DNA of 26,500 nucleotides, taken from Chara braunii (lineage: Eukaryota > Streptophyta > Charophyceae > Charales > Characeae). Shown in pieces: positions 1-7,710 of this stretch (positions are counted from its first letter, which is position 1; every line of letters begins with the position of its first letter). A model generated the notes under the pieces. The model was not told where the DNA came from and made no database searches. It was given only the letters and a program-made list of their open reading frames with translations. Location: positions 1,199,165 through 1,225,664 of the forward strand of contig BFEA01000046.1 of NCBI GenBank assembly GCA_003427395.1, read 5' to 3'. The translations under genes and the position numbers were made by a program.

Positions 1-146
1 AGTCGTCATCGCTGCTTGAAACGTTGCGGGGGCATTGGTGAGGCCAAATGGCATGACCATCCACTCAAAATGCCCATACCGCGTCTTGAACGCAGTCTTG
101 TACCTGTCTTGAGGTTGGATTTCAATCTGGTGGTAATCTGCCCAGG
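1..146 (-). pseudogene. Ty3/gypsy reverse transcriptase fragment
   Basis: Read on the minus strand, this stretch translates without a stop into the central part of a Ty3/gypsy reverse transcriptase. The YHQIEI block, the [12 protein letters not shown] block and the [13 protein letters not shown] block appear in the right order and spacing. The catalytic YLDD motif would lie further downstream, beyond the left edge of the window. Similarity stops abruptly at about position 146, just before the YHQ block, where the preceding KIDL-type residues should be. The upstream half of the RT is therefore missing or displaced. It is a fragment of a separate element from element A, because its residues differ from A's RT at 5741-6522. 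The family assignment is firm. Whether the element is intact outside the window cannot be seen. Confidence 0.88.
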
Positions 147-384
147 TGGGGTTCTGGAGGCAGGGAACACTCAGGTATAATGCTCGTTTTACGTGTGTGA
201 TCCCTTCCCTTAAAACTGTATTACCCTTTGTTATTGTATGCCTGCAGGTATGACTAAGAAAGCTATTACTTTTGATTGCTTTCATTTCAAGACATGATCT
301 GAAAGGCTAAATTAACAAGTGTGCATGAGAATTCAGATTACTTGTGTAAATTCAGACAGAATGAAAATGTGACTTTATTTGTTG
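147..384. other. Unassigned spacer between RT scrap and hairpin array
   Basis: No open reading frame of note, no RNA gene and no recognisable repeat are visible here. It separates the broken end of the RT fragment from the first ATAAGT-centred inverted repeat. The break point at about 146 may be the edge of a later insertion that brought in the array. Confidence 0.5.
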
Positions 385-1140
385 TCGAGTTGCCGAGGCT
401 GGGCGAACGCATAAGTAGCGGGTTGCTCGGCCACACGTACCTGTTGCTTGTTTAAGCGGAGCTAGACTACTCATAAGTTGAGTAGCCTTGTTCTACGCTA
501 TATGTCATTGTATGGGCTGACTAGCCACACCATAAGTTGGTGTGATCTAGTTATATGCCTTTCGTCGTTTGTTCAGGCAAAAGTTGGACCCCTCATAAGT
601 TGAGGTGGTTCAGTTCTTTGTGTATGCCGATTGTTCAAGCTGACCAGCCTCACCATAAGTTGGTGTGGCCCGGTCATACGCCTTATGTCGATTGTCTAGG
701 CAGAAACTGACCACATCATAAGTTGGTGTGGATCAGTCCTATGCCTTATGTTTACTTGTTTTGGCAGGTGGTCACACCATAAGTTGGTGTGATCAATCAT
801 GAGCCGCGAACATAAGTGGAACCTTAGCAGACAATCTGATATAAGTATATACTACGTACATCATTGGCAGGTTGGGCGCCATAAGTTGGGAGATCTAACC
901 ATATAAGCCGGTAGCAGATAAAGCAGAGGAGAAAAATGAGATTATAAAATTAAGCGGTAACTTTGGGCAGGCCGACTCATCCATAAGTTGGTTAGTTGGT
1001 CCTATGCCCTTGATAACACAAAGAGTAGAGAGATAATATAAAACTTGGCTATTTTTCTTTCTAAACATAAGTTGATGTTTGGATGGGGAGCCTCATAAGT
1101 TGAGGTGACCTGACCACTCGTCTGAAGACAAAAAAAACTT
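385..1140. repeat. Hairpin array, higher-order copy A
   Basis: The first and longest higher-order block. Its hairpins follow the order GC-type (411), CTACTC (473), CACACC (532), CCTC (595), CTCACC (655), CACATC (718) and CACACC (779). A looser tail follows with cores at 812, 881, 983, 1067 and 1095, where the spacing is irregular and A-rich DNA intervenes. The hairpin at 718 is among the best, with arms ACTGACCACATC and GGTGTGGATCAGT pairing over 12 positions with one bulged A and one T-G pair. Confidence 0.8.
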
Positions 1141-1545
1141 GTGAGTCTACTTATTGAATGTAGTCGTGTTGCGGAGGCTGAGGGAAGGCATAAGTTGCGG
1201 GTTGTTCAGTCACACGTGCTTGTTGCTTGTTTAGGCGGGCTAGACTACTCATAAATTGAGTAGCCTAGTTCTACACTATATGTCATCGTGTGGGCTGGCT
1301 AGGCACATCATAAGTTGGTGTGTCCTGGTCATATGCCTTTCGTCGTTCGTTTAGGCAGAGGCTGGACCCCTCATAAGTTGAGGTGGCTCAATTATTTGTG
1401 TATGCCGAAAGTTTAGGCTAACTAGCCTTACCATAAGTTGGTACGGCCCGGTCATTCGCCTTAATTCACTCGTTCAGGCAGAGGCTTATCACATCATAAG
1501 TTGGTGTGGTGAGTTCTAAGCCTAATGTTTATTCGTTGAACATGG
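1141..1545. repeat. Hairpin array, higher-order copy B
   Basis: The second block repeats the first six hairpins of copy A in the same order, with cores at 1190, 1251, 1310, 1373, 1433 and 1496 and nearly the same spacing (61, 59, 63, 60, 63). The loop at 1251 is ATAAATT. The hairpin at 1496 has arms CTTATCACATC and GGTGTGGTGAG, which pair over 11 contiguous positions including T-G pairs. Its sequence differs from the corresponding arms at 718 in copy A. Confidence 0.8.
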
Positions 1546-2010
1546 TTGTATTGCGAAGGTGGGCGAACGCATAAGTTGCGGCCCGTTCGGTCATTCGCGC
1601 ATGTGGTTTTGTCTAGGTTAGGCTGGACTACTCATAAGTTGGGTCGCTTGGTTCTATGCCATATGTCACTGTTTGGGCCGGCTAGGCGCATCATACGTTG
1701 GTGTGTTCTAGTCATATGCCTTTTGTCGTTGTTCAGGCTAAGGATGGCCCCTCATAAGTTGAGGAGGTTCAGTTCTTTGTGTATCCCGAACGTTCAGGCT
1801 GACCAGCCTTACCATAAGTTGGTACGTCCCGATCATACACCTTATGTCAATCGTCTAGGCAAAAACTTGTCACACCATAAGTTAGTGTGATTTGGTCCTA
1901 TGCCCTACGTATACTTGTGCTACTAGACTAGGGCACCATAAGTTGGTGTGACCTAGTCATATAAACTGGCAGGTTAGTCACATCCATAAGTTGGGTTGGC
2001 TGATCCTATG
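1546..2010. repeat. Hairpin array, higher-order copy C
   Basis: The third block again follows the order of copy A, with cores at 1571, 1634, 1693, 1754, 1814, 1877, 1938 and 1986. Some units are decayed: the loop at 1693 is ATACGTT and the arm at 1877 has one mismatch. The unit at 1938 is strong, with GACTAGG pairing with CCTAGTC outside GCACC/GGTGT. The 345-base open frame across this block is a product of the repeat and is not treated as a gene. Confidence 0.8.
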
Positions 2011-2030
2011 CCTTATGTAAGGAAGGGTAA

Positions 2031-3363
2031 AAGGGAATAACAAGAGTTTTTGAACTAACTATGCGACATGGAAAGGAACCTGAGGGTTGGCGAGAGATGT
2101 TGTCACACTCACCTGTGTGTATGCTTTGGGGCTATCTCTTAGGACTTCTCTTTTTAGGTTAGTTGCTTTAGATGCTCGCTGGGTGCTGGAGCTATAGGTA
2201 GGAGAGATGGATGATGGGAGGGAAACTTGGGATAAGATAGGACTGACCTTACTAGGAGTTAGAATCAGTGTTAGTTCACTATGCCATCCTCAAGAAGGGA
2301 TCGTGCAAACTATCTCCGGTTCTAACTATCAGGTAAGTGTCGGGAGGTGGTTTCCAAGTATAGTTGGGTTTTGTCTTTGCATTTTTAGTTTTGTATAAAT
2401 CTTGGCAATCTCCTGTTCCTACGGGAAGCGCTGCCGAAATTTTTACAAATCTAACAAAGTTAATCATTTTTTGACGCCTAAAAATTCTGAAAAGGTACTT
2501 TTCCTACGAGAACGCTGCTGAAATTTTGTGAAGTTTGAAGAGTTAGATTGTTTCCTGCTATGAAGAATCTGGCGAAGGCCCTGTCTAGGAGAGATGCTGC
2601 CGAAATTTTCAGGGGCTACTAGAAATTAGTGGAAGAGGAAGAAAGTTAGTAGTGGAGTTAGGCCTCGACATGGAGCGTGTTCTCCTTAACATAGTGGTGT
2701 GTCTTGGCCTGTACTGTGATGCAGGACTTCGAATTCGATTGAAGGCTTGACTTGTTCGGCCTGATCCTATAGAGCATCATCTTTTGCTATCACTGGTAAC
2801 AGGTCGGTTGTCTATTCGTCGGTTTACGACACAACTTCCCTGCTTCTGCGTCTCAACCTAAGGCCTTGGCTTCTGTGGGCTCTTATGTTTCTTAGGGTTT
2901 TCACCCAAATTTCTTTTTAAGTGGTCATTTCTAAAGACTGAGTACCTTTATTTGAGGGATGGTGGAAATTGGTTGGGACTTGTATGCGCAAGGCAGGGTG
3001 TGAGTTGCAGAAATGCAGTAAAGTTGACTCTCTTAGTGTGTGTGATGTTGTTGTTTGAACTTTGTGTGATCGCAGGTATGCTTATAAGATCTTTGAATTG
3101 AGCTTGGTGTTAGTCTGAGTATTGTGTGCATGCGGATGGACAAGCCACACAACTGATGTGAGAGTGATCGTCTAATACCACACAAACTTTTGCTTGACTA
3201 TTTGAACTATCCTTATCTAGCATAGGTATAATGGCTAAAGGGAACCCTACAGTGGTTATGAGAAGTGATAGTCCGTGGCAACCGTCGAAGTCAAACCCCT
3301 TGATTTCTCTCTAGGCCCTGGATGATGGAGTTTCTTTCCAAGGCCGCGAGAGTTGTCTGCCAC
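2031..3363. other. Non-coding region, no gene seen
   Basis: Only short, unrelated open frames occur here and none resembles a known protein. Apart from the ~85-bp degenerate repeat at 2416-2610, no structure stands out. It may be LTR or untranslated sequence of one of the retroelements, but no terminal repeat pair, primer-binding site or polypurine tract could be matched by eye. Confidence 0.5.
2416..2610. repeat. ~85-bp degenerate repeat, three copies
   Basis: A block close to TCCTACGGGAACGCTGCCG followed by AAATTTT starts at about 2416, 2501 and 2584, so the period is about 85 bases. The GCTGCCGAAATTTT part is best conserved, and GAGAACGCTGCTG at 2509 is a close variant. Sequence between the blocks is much more diverged but keeps a GAAAAGG or GAAGG stretch just before each block. 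The repeat is non-coding and its family is not recognised. Confidence 0.7.
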
Positions 3364-3525
3364 CACAGGTTTGAACCTGTGTACCACCCACTCTCCGCAG
3401 GGTGCAGAAGAGGGTGTGGTGATCAGCCGCCTTGGCGGTTGTCTAGCGTCGAGAGATTAACCCCTCAAGGCGCGTGTCAGTCGACACTTGAGTGTCGAAC
3501 GTGACCCCTGAGATTATCGAGGGTC
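3364..3525. repeat. Cluster of four short perfect or near-perfect hairpins
   Basis: Four inverted repeats occur within about 160 bases: CACAGGTT/AACCTGTG with a 2-base gap at 3364-3381; CCGCC/GGCGG with a 2-base gap at 3427-3438; TCGACACT/AGTGTCGA with a 2-base gap at 3481-3498; and GACCC/GGGTC at 3503-3525. The first contains GGTTTGAACC, which resembles the T-arm/B-box of tRNA genes, but no cloverleaf or A-box could be fitted. It may be structured LTR sequence. Confidence 0.65.
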
Positions 3526-4036
3526 GTGTGATTACGGGTACTACATAGTAGTCCATCGTTGTGATTGCTTGCGTATGTTTGCATGGCTAGTCGATATGAG
3601 AAAGCCCTAGCGCCCACGCGATTTTATGACGAGTCTCGCGCACGACGCCTAACCGATTACCGTGTGAAAAGGTTATGGGTTGGATACTGAAGGGACTAGG
3701 AGAGTTTTGTTTTTGTGTGTGTATTTTAATTTATTGTCGTGTAACGCACGGTGAGTGGATGCGTCGATTCGCGTGCAGGTCCGATTGAGGGGCGTTGACG
3801 GCGCGTACCCCCTATGCTACAGCAAACGAGAAACACACTCGGCCAGGCCACCTCTGCGATTGCACACGAAAAGCCTTCGCACGTTGTTCGGTAGCTTGGT
3901 GGGGATACGCCCACTCAAGGGATGGTGACATCTCCCGCGAGTAGAGGTGAGACGTTCCTCGTGTGACCCTATCCTGTCGTAGGGGCTCGCGAGAGGTACG
4001 GCTGGCGAACTCGGCGAGAGCAGCAAAACACACGCT
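3526..4036. other. 3' flank of element A, no intact gene
   Basis: Directly downstream of element A's integrase on the minus strand. Several overlapping minus-strand open frames cross it but none shows conserved integrase C-terminal or chromodomain motifs. It probably contains the decayed integrase tail and possibly the 3' LTR. Neither a polypurine tract nor an LTR boundary could be placed. Confidence 0.4.
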
Positions 4037-4849
4037 CTACGACGAAGTCCTGCAAAATCCTGCGTGACGAGGCCGGGAGGGTCCCCCTGCGGGACCGATG
4101 CGCACGAAAACATGGTTGTAGCCTATCTCCGCGTGGGCACGATGGAGATCCCACTGGTGGTCGTCACGAACAATCTTTCTAAGAATATCTCCGAGAGTCC
4201 TATTCGTGACCTCGGTCTTAACATCAGTATGGGGATGGTAAGACGAGGAGAAGAGGAGCTGGGTACCACACACCTCGTGGAGTCGTCGCCAGAATCGGCT
4301 GGCAAAGCGAGGGTCACGTTCAGATATGACGCTCAGGGGTAAGCCGTGGTTAGGCACGACTCAGTCAAACACGCTGTCAGCGACCTCACGTGCACAAATG
4401 GCAAAGCGACTCGGAACAAAGCGTACGCGCTTCTTGAAGTGGTTGACGATGACCAGGATAGCATCATGACCGCGGGGGGTCGGAGGACGAAGCGGACCGA
4501 TAAAGTCCATCGAGATGCACTGCCAACGACCCTCGGGGATAGGAAGAGGGACCGATAAAATCCATCGAGATGGACTGCCAACGACCCTCAGGGATAGAAA
4601 GAGACTCAAGCAAACCATAAGGCAAGTGGTTCGTACTATTCACTCCTGACAGGTGGGACACTCTGCGCCGTAGTCCTTCACAAAATCCTTGCGCTTCGGC
4701 CAAACATACAGGCGGGTCACACGAGCCAACGTCTTGTGGAAGCCCATATGACCAGCGGCTGCCTGGTCTTGGAACTCTGCTACTTCCCGCACACACCTGT
4801 CTAGTGGGGGGAACGCAAATACGGGGCTCTATGGCAACCTGTGAACCGT
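4037..4849 (-). pseudogene. Element A zinc-binding region and integrase core, broken
   Basis: Integrase inserts the cDNA into chromosomes. After a frame change near 4820 the zinc-binding residues are recognisable as GHMGFHKTL with CPTC downstream. The core follows, with an Asp in ISMDFIGP (codon 4507-4505), a second in VISERDPRFASRFW (codon 4315-4313) and the Glu in HTDVKTEVTNRTL (codon 4213-4211). The DDE triad residues are therefore still present. The frame has an in-frame stop at 4363-4361 and a 55-bp duplication at 4496-4605. The usual VDRFSK block reads VNHFKK. The C-terminal GPY/F or chromodomain region is not recognisable below 4037. Confidence 0.85.
4496..4605 (-). repeat. 55-bp tandem duplication inside integrase
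   Basis: Positions 4496-4550 and 4551-4605 are two nearly identical copies, both starting ACCGATAAA. Each encodes the same integrase peptide (IPEGRWQ...SMDFIGP). Because 55 is not a multiple of three, the duplication changes the reading frame and would by itself inactivate the integrase. A third, weaker echo of the peptide can be read in another frame. Confidence 0.9.
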
Positions 4850-5636
4850 GCCAGTACACAAGACCGTTGTCCCCGAGAGAGCAGTTCGGGACGGTCATGC
4901 CACTCCGAAGGGTCGCATGGATGTCGCGATAGTCGAGGCAGTGGCGGTACTGAGTACAAAACTCGTCGATCACCGAGTGCTGGACGATGGTGACGGAGAT
5001 GGCAGCGAGCTGGATCTGCTCCAGATTATGGTCAAGGCGTCGGAACAAGGCATCTGCGACCTGATTGGTCTCACCCTTAATGTGCGCGGTGGCGAAACTA
5101 AACTCGGATAGGTCCTGCCACCAGTGAGCCTGTCGAGGAGTGAGCTTCAACTTTGTCAGAAAAGCCTCAACAACAGAGTTGTCCGTGCGCACCGTGAATG
5201 GTGCCCCGTGCAGGTAGTGAGGCCAGTGTCGAGCGGCATAAACTATTGCGAGAACCCAACAATCATCAATGGTGTAGTTTATCTCGGCGGCCAGGAGCTG
5301 ACGGGAGTAGAAGGCTACCGGACAATCACCTGAGCGAGACTCGACAGTGCCGTCCTCAGCAATGGTAGGAGAATAATCAATAGAAGGCTCTTTAGTAGTT
5401 GGACGAGTAGGCGTCAGGCGGGAAGCAGTGGTAGAGGTAGGAGGTGGGAAGCGAGGATGAAAGGAATTAGGAGAGGAGGGGAAAATTTGAGAAAGCACTG
5501 CTCCTACAACAAAGTCTGACGCACCGGTGGCAAGGATAAAAGGGTGATCAAAATCGGGTAGGTGAAGAACCGGTGCAATGTCACCTCCTTCTTGAGGGCA
5601 CGAAAGTTGTCCTCGTGGAGGGGTGTCCAAGACCAT
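4850..5636 (-). pseudogene. Element A RNase H domain with lost catalytic Asp
   Basis: RNase H degrades the RNA strand of the RNA-DNA hybrid during reverse transcription. Recognisable blocks are HPFILATGASDFVVGAVLSQ, VAFYSRQLLAAEINYT, VRTDNSVVEAF and HIKGETNQVADALFRR. In this family the first block normally reads TDASD. Here the first catalytic Asp is Gly (codon 5525-5523). The Glu expected in the HDKELLAI-type block is also replaced, as DDCWVLAI. The Asp residues of VRTDNS and VADAL remain. An acidic or Ser/Thr/Pro-rich insert follows the first block. The loss indicates decay after insertion. Confidence 0.85.
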
Positions 5637-5740
5637 GGCGGGTTCTTCCGGAGGAGGGTGGAGGTGAGGACGTAGGAATACCTAGCATATCCTTGGAATA
5701 AATTACTATAGTAGCTAGTGAGGCCTAGGAACTTGCGAAG

Positions 5741-6522
5741 CTAGTTGGCGGATATAGGAACGGGCCACTCCGCAATAGCAGTGATCTTCGCATCGTCTAT
5801 GTGGAGACCGTGGTCAGACACGTACTGTCCTAAGAAATCCACTTTGTGTTGGGCAAAGCGGCACTTGCTCAGCTTGGCGTAGAAGCCATGTCTGCGCAAG
5901 CGGTCAAGGACATCACGGAGGTGTCTGAGACACTCCTCAAGGGTCCGACTGTAGATCAAGATATCATCGAGGTAGACAAGAACGTACCGCTCCAAGATGT
6001 CCCTGAAGATGTCGTTCATCGCCCTCTAGAAGGCAGCTTGTGCGTTAGTGAGGCCGAATGGGATCAGCGTAAACTCATAGTGGCCGAAGCTTGAACGGAA
6101 CGTTGTATTTGGCTGGTCCGCTGCAGTGACCCGGATCTGATGGTAACTGCTACGAAGATCAATCTTCGTAAAGAAGAGGTTGCCTTCTAGGCGGTCGAAC
6201 AACTTGTCGGAACGAGGCATGGGGTAGCTGTTCTTAACCGTGTAGCGATTCAGGTCACGATAGTCGATGCAAAGGCGAGAGTTCCATCCGCTTTGCGCGC
6301 AAAGAGGACGGGTGCACCCCACGCGGAGTTGCTGGGTTTAATGAAACCCAGTCTCAGGAGCCCCGCAAGCTGACGCTTGAGTTGAGTGGCCTCGGGGATC
6401 GAGAGTCTGTAGGGTGTCTGGTGGTGAACACGATAATCAGGCACAAGCTGGATGGAATGCTCGACGTCGCGCATCTGTGGGATGCCGGCGGATGAGAACG
6501 ACGATGGGAAAACGTCGTGGTA
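5741..6522 (-). pseudogene. Element A reverse transcriptase, frameshifted
   Basis: This is the RNA-dependent DNA polymerase of element A. It begins around YHDVFPSSF and runs through [21 protein letters not shown] frameshift near 6277 moves the reading to the frame carrying [25 protein letters not shown] and [15 protein letters not shown]. An in-frame TAG at 6028-6026 interrupts it. The same frame resumes with the catalytic motif VLVYLDDILIYS (YLDD at 5974-5963) and the thumb block FLGQYVSDHG. The catalytic aspartates are intact but the frame is broken at least twice and stops again at about 5741. Confidence 0.9.
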
Positions 6523-7641
6523 CCCTTGAATGAGGTCACGGACTGCGGGCTCCAGGTCGACCGTATAGCGTGCGAGTTCCTCAGCGTCAGCGTCAGCGCA
6601 GTATGGCGGGGTAGACTCCACGAATGGTGCAGGGAGGGAAGTAGAGATGAGAGCTATGGAGATAGGAGGTTCTGGCTCAAGAGAAATAAGCTCGGCGTCG
6701 GGACAGGGTGGATCATAGTGCAAGAGATTCGTAACGTTCACCGTAAAGAAGGTGACGTCGTCCTGTCGGATGAAGTGAGCGATCTGCCGAGGTGAGGTGA
6801 CTGTGATAGTAGGAGATGGTGTGGGCACGGAAGGCCTCGGGGGAGGAGGGTCGGGGCGTGGTGTCACCGTGGTACCTATGAAAGGTACGCGATACATCTG
6901 TCCACACTTCGTTTTGAGAACGAGAGTGTTGGTCGCCCAATCGACCTCGATGTTGCGAAACCGACGTGACCACGGAGTACCGAGCATGAAGTCGTACCCC
7001 GTCTCCATCACATCGAAATGTGCAGAGGAGTGGTGACGATGAAACGCCGGGGGACGCTTAGTTGGCTCCACAGTGAGGAAGAAAGGGAGGTCGGTGACCG
7101 TCTGATCGAAGAAGCATTGGGTCTTGTCATCCCCTAGGGTGACGGAGATGGGAGTCGGAGACCCTGTCGTGGGTAAGTGGGCTTCTTTCACCACACCTGG
7201 GTGAATGAAGTCGCCCTGAGAACCGGAATCCCACAGCGCTAAGTACACCCTCGTGGAGGTCCCAAGTCGTACTGGAATGAACGGGAGGGTGCGATCAGGG
7301 TCAGAGAGGATGGTGAGAAGGTGACGCAGTGCAGTGACATGGAGGGTGAGTCGCTCCTGACGAGGCAAGAGCATGCTCAAGTCCAGAAGAGAAGACACAA
7401 CGTCCTCGCGCGTCGCAAGCTGCTCGCTACAACGGGCAGAGCGAATGGCTCGACGCGTCGGTAGTCGCAGAGAGGCAGGAGGGGCGACGATGGTCTGCAG
7501 AGGCGCAAGTGGTACTGCGACAGAGGGCTGAGTACACTCTGTCGGGTCCTGCGATACCTCAACTCCACTAGCGAGAGGGGCCAACCATGACGGAGATGTT
7601 GGGAAGCCGACTACTAAGGAGGGCGCAGGTGTACACTGCAC
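6523..7641 (-). pseudogene. Element A aspartic protease region
   Basis: This is the N-terminal part of pol, in an open frame running from 7641 into the RT. The retropepsin active-site motif is seen as LALWDSGSQGDFIHP, with the catalytic Asp-Ser-Gly at residues 138-140 of the frame (Asp codon 7230-7228). About 80 residues later comes YDFMLGTPW, which matches the usual YDVILGMDWL-type flap end of gypsy proteases. A Pro-rich linker follows (about residues 260-285). The protease then leads without a break into the RT N-terminus. DSG in place of the commoner DTG or DSGA is still compatible with activity. The first methionine is only the first in the open frame and need not be the true start. Confidence 0.85.
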
Positions 7642-7710
7642 CGTGGCTAGGAGGCGCAGCGGGGATGGCAGGCGTCGGGGGGGGACTGAGCACGACGCTG
7701 GCGAGAGAGC

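Larger units (their letters stand above)
385..2010. repeat. Tandem array of hairpins with a conserved ATAAGTT loop
   Basis: About 26 copies of the core ATAAGTT, or a one-base variant, occur at 411, 473, 532, 595, 655, 718, 779, 812, 881, 983, 1067, 1095, 1190, 1251, 1310, 1373, 1433, 1496, 1571, 1634, 1693, 1754, 1814, 1877, 1938 and 1986. Most are flanked by complementary arms, so each can form a hairpin with the core as loop. Examples are CTACTC/GAGTAG around 473, CACACC/GGTGTG around 532 and 779, and CCTC/GAGG around 595. The arms differ between units while the loop does not. Spacing is usually 59-63 bases. The array lacks coding sequence; recurring His-Lys-Leu in one frame is simply CATAAGTTG translated. 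I do not recognise it as a known satellite. It could be a palindromic minisatellite or DNA encoding a structured RNA. Confidence 0.9.

Noticed and set aside
1546-1890. A 114-codon open frame with repeated HKL tripeptides, which could look like a repeat protein
   Set aside because: HKL is the translation of CATAAGTTG, the hairpin loop. Repeat spacings that are often multiples of three keep it in frame by chance. Codon content is otherwise random.
385-2010. CRISPR array
   Set aside because: The repeated part is too short (7-20 bases), the flanks are complementary rather than unique, the spacers resemble each other between blocks, and the context is eukaryotic retroelements.
3364-3440. A tRNA gene around GGTTTGAACC
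   Set aside because: There is no A-box at the right distance, no acceptor stem pairing and no plausible anticodon arm.
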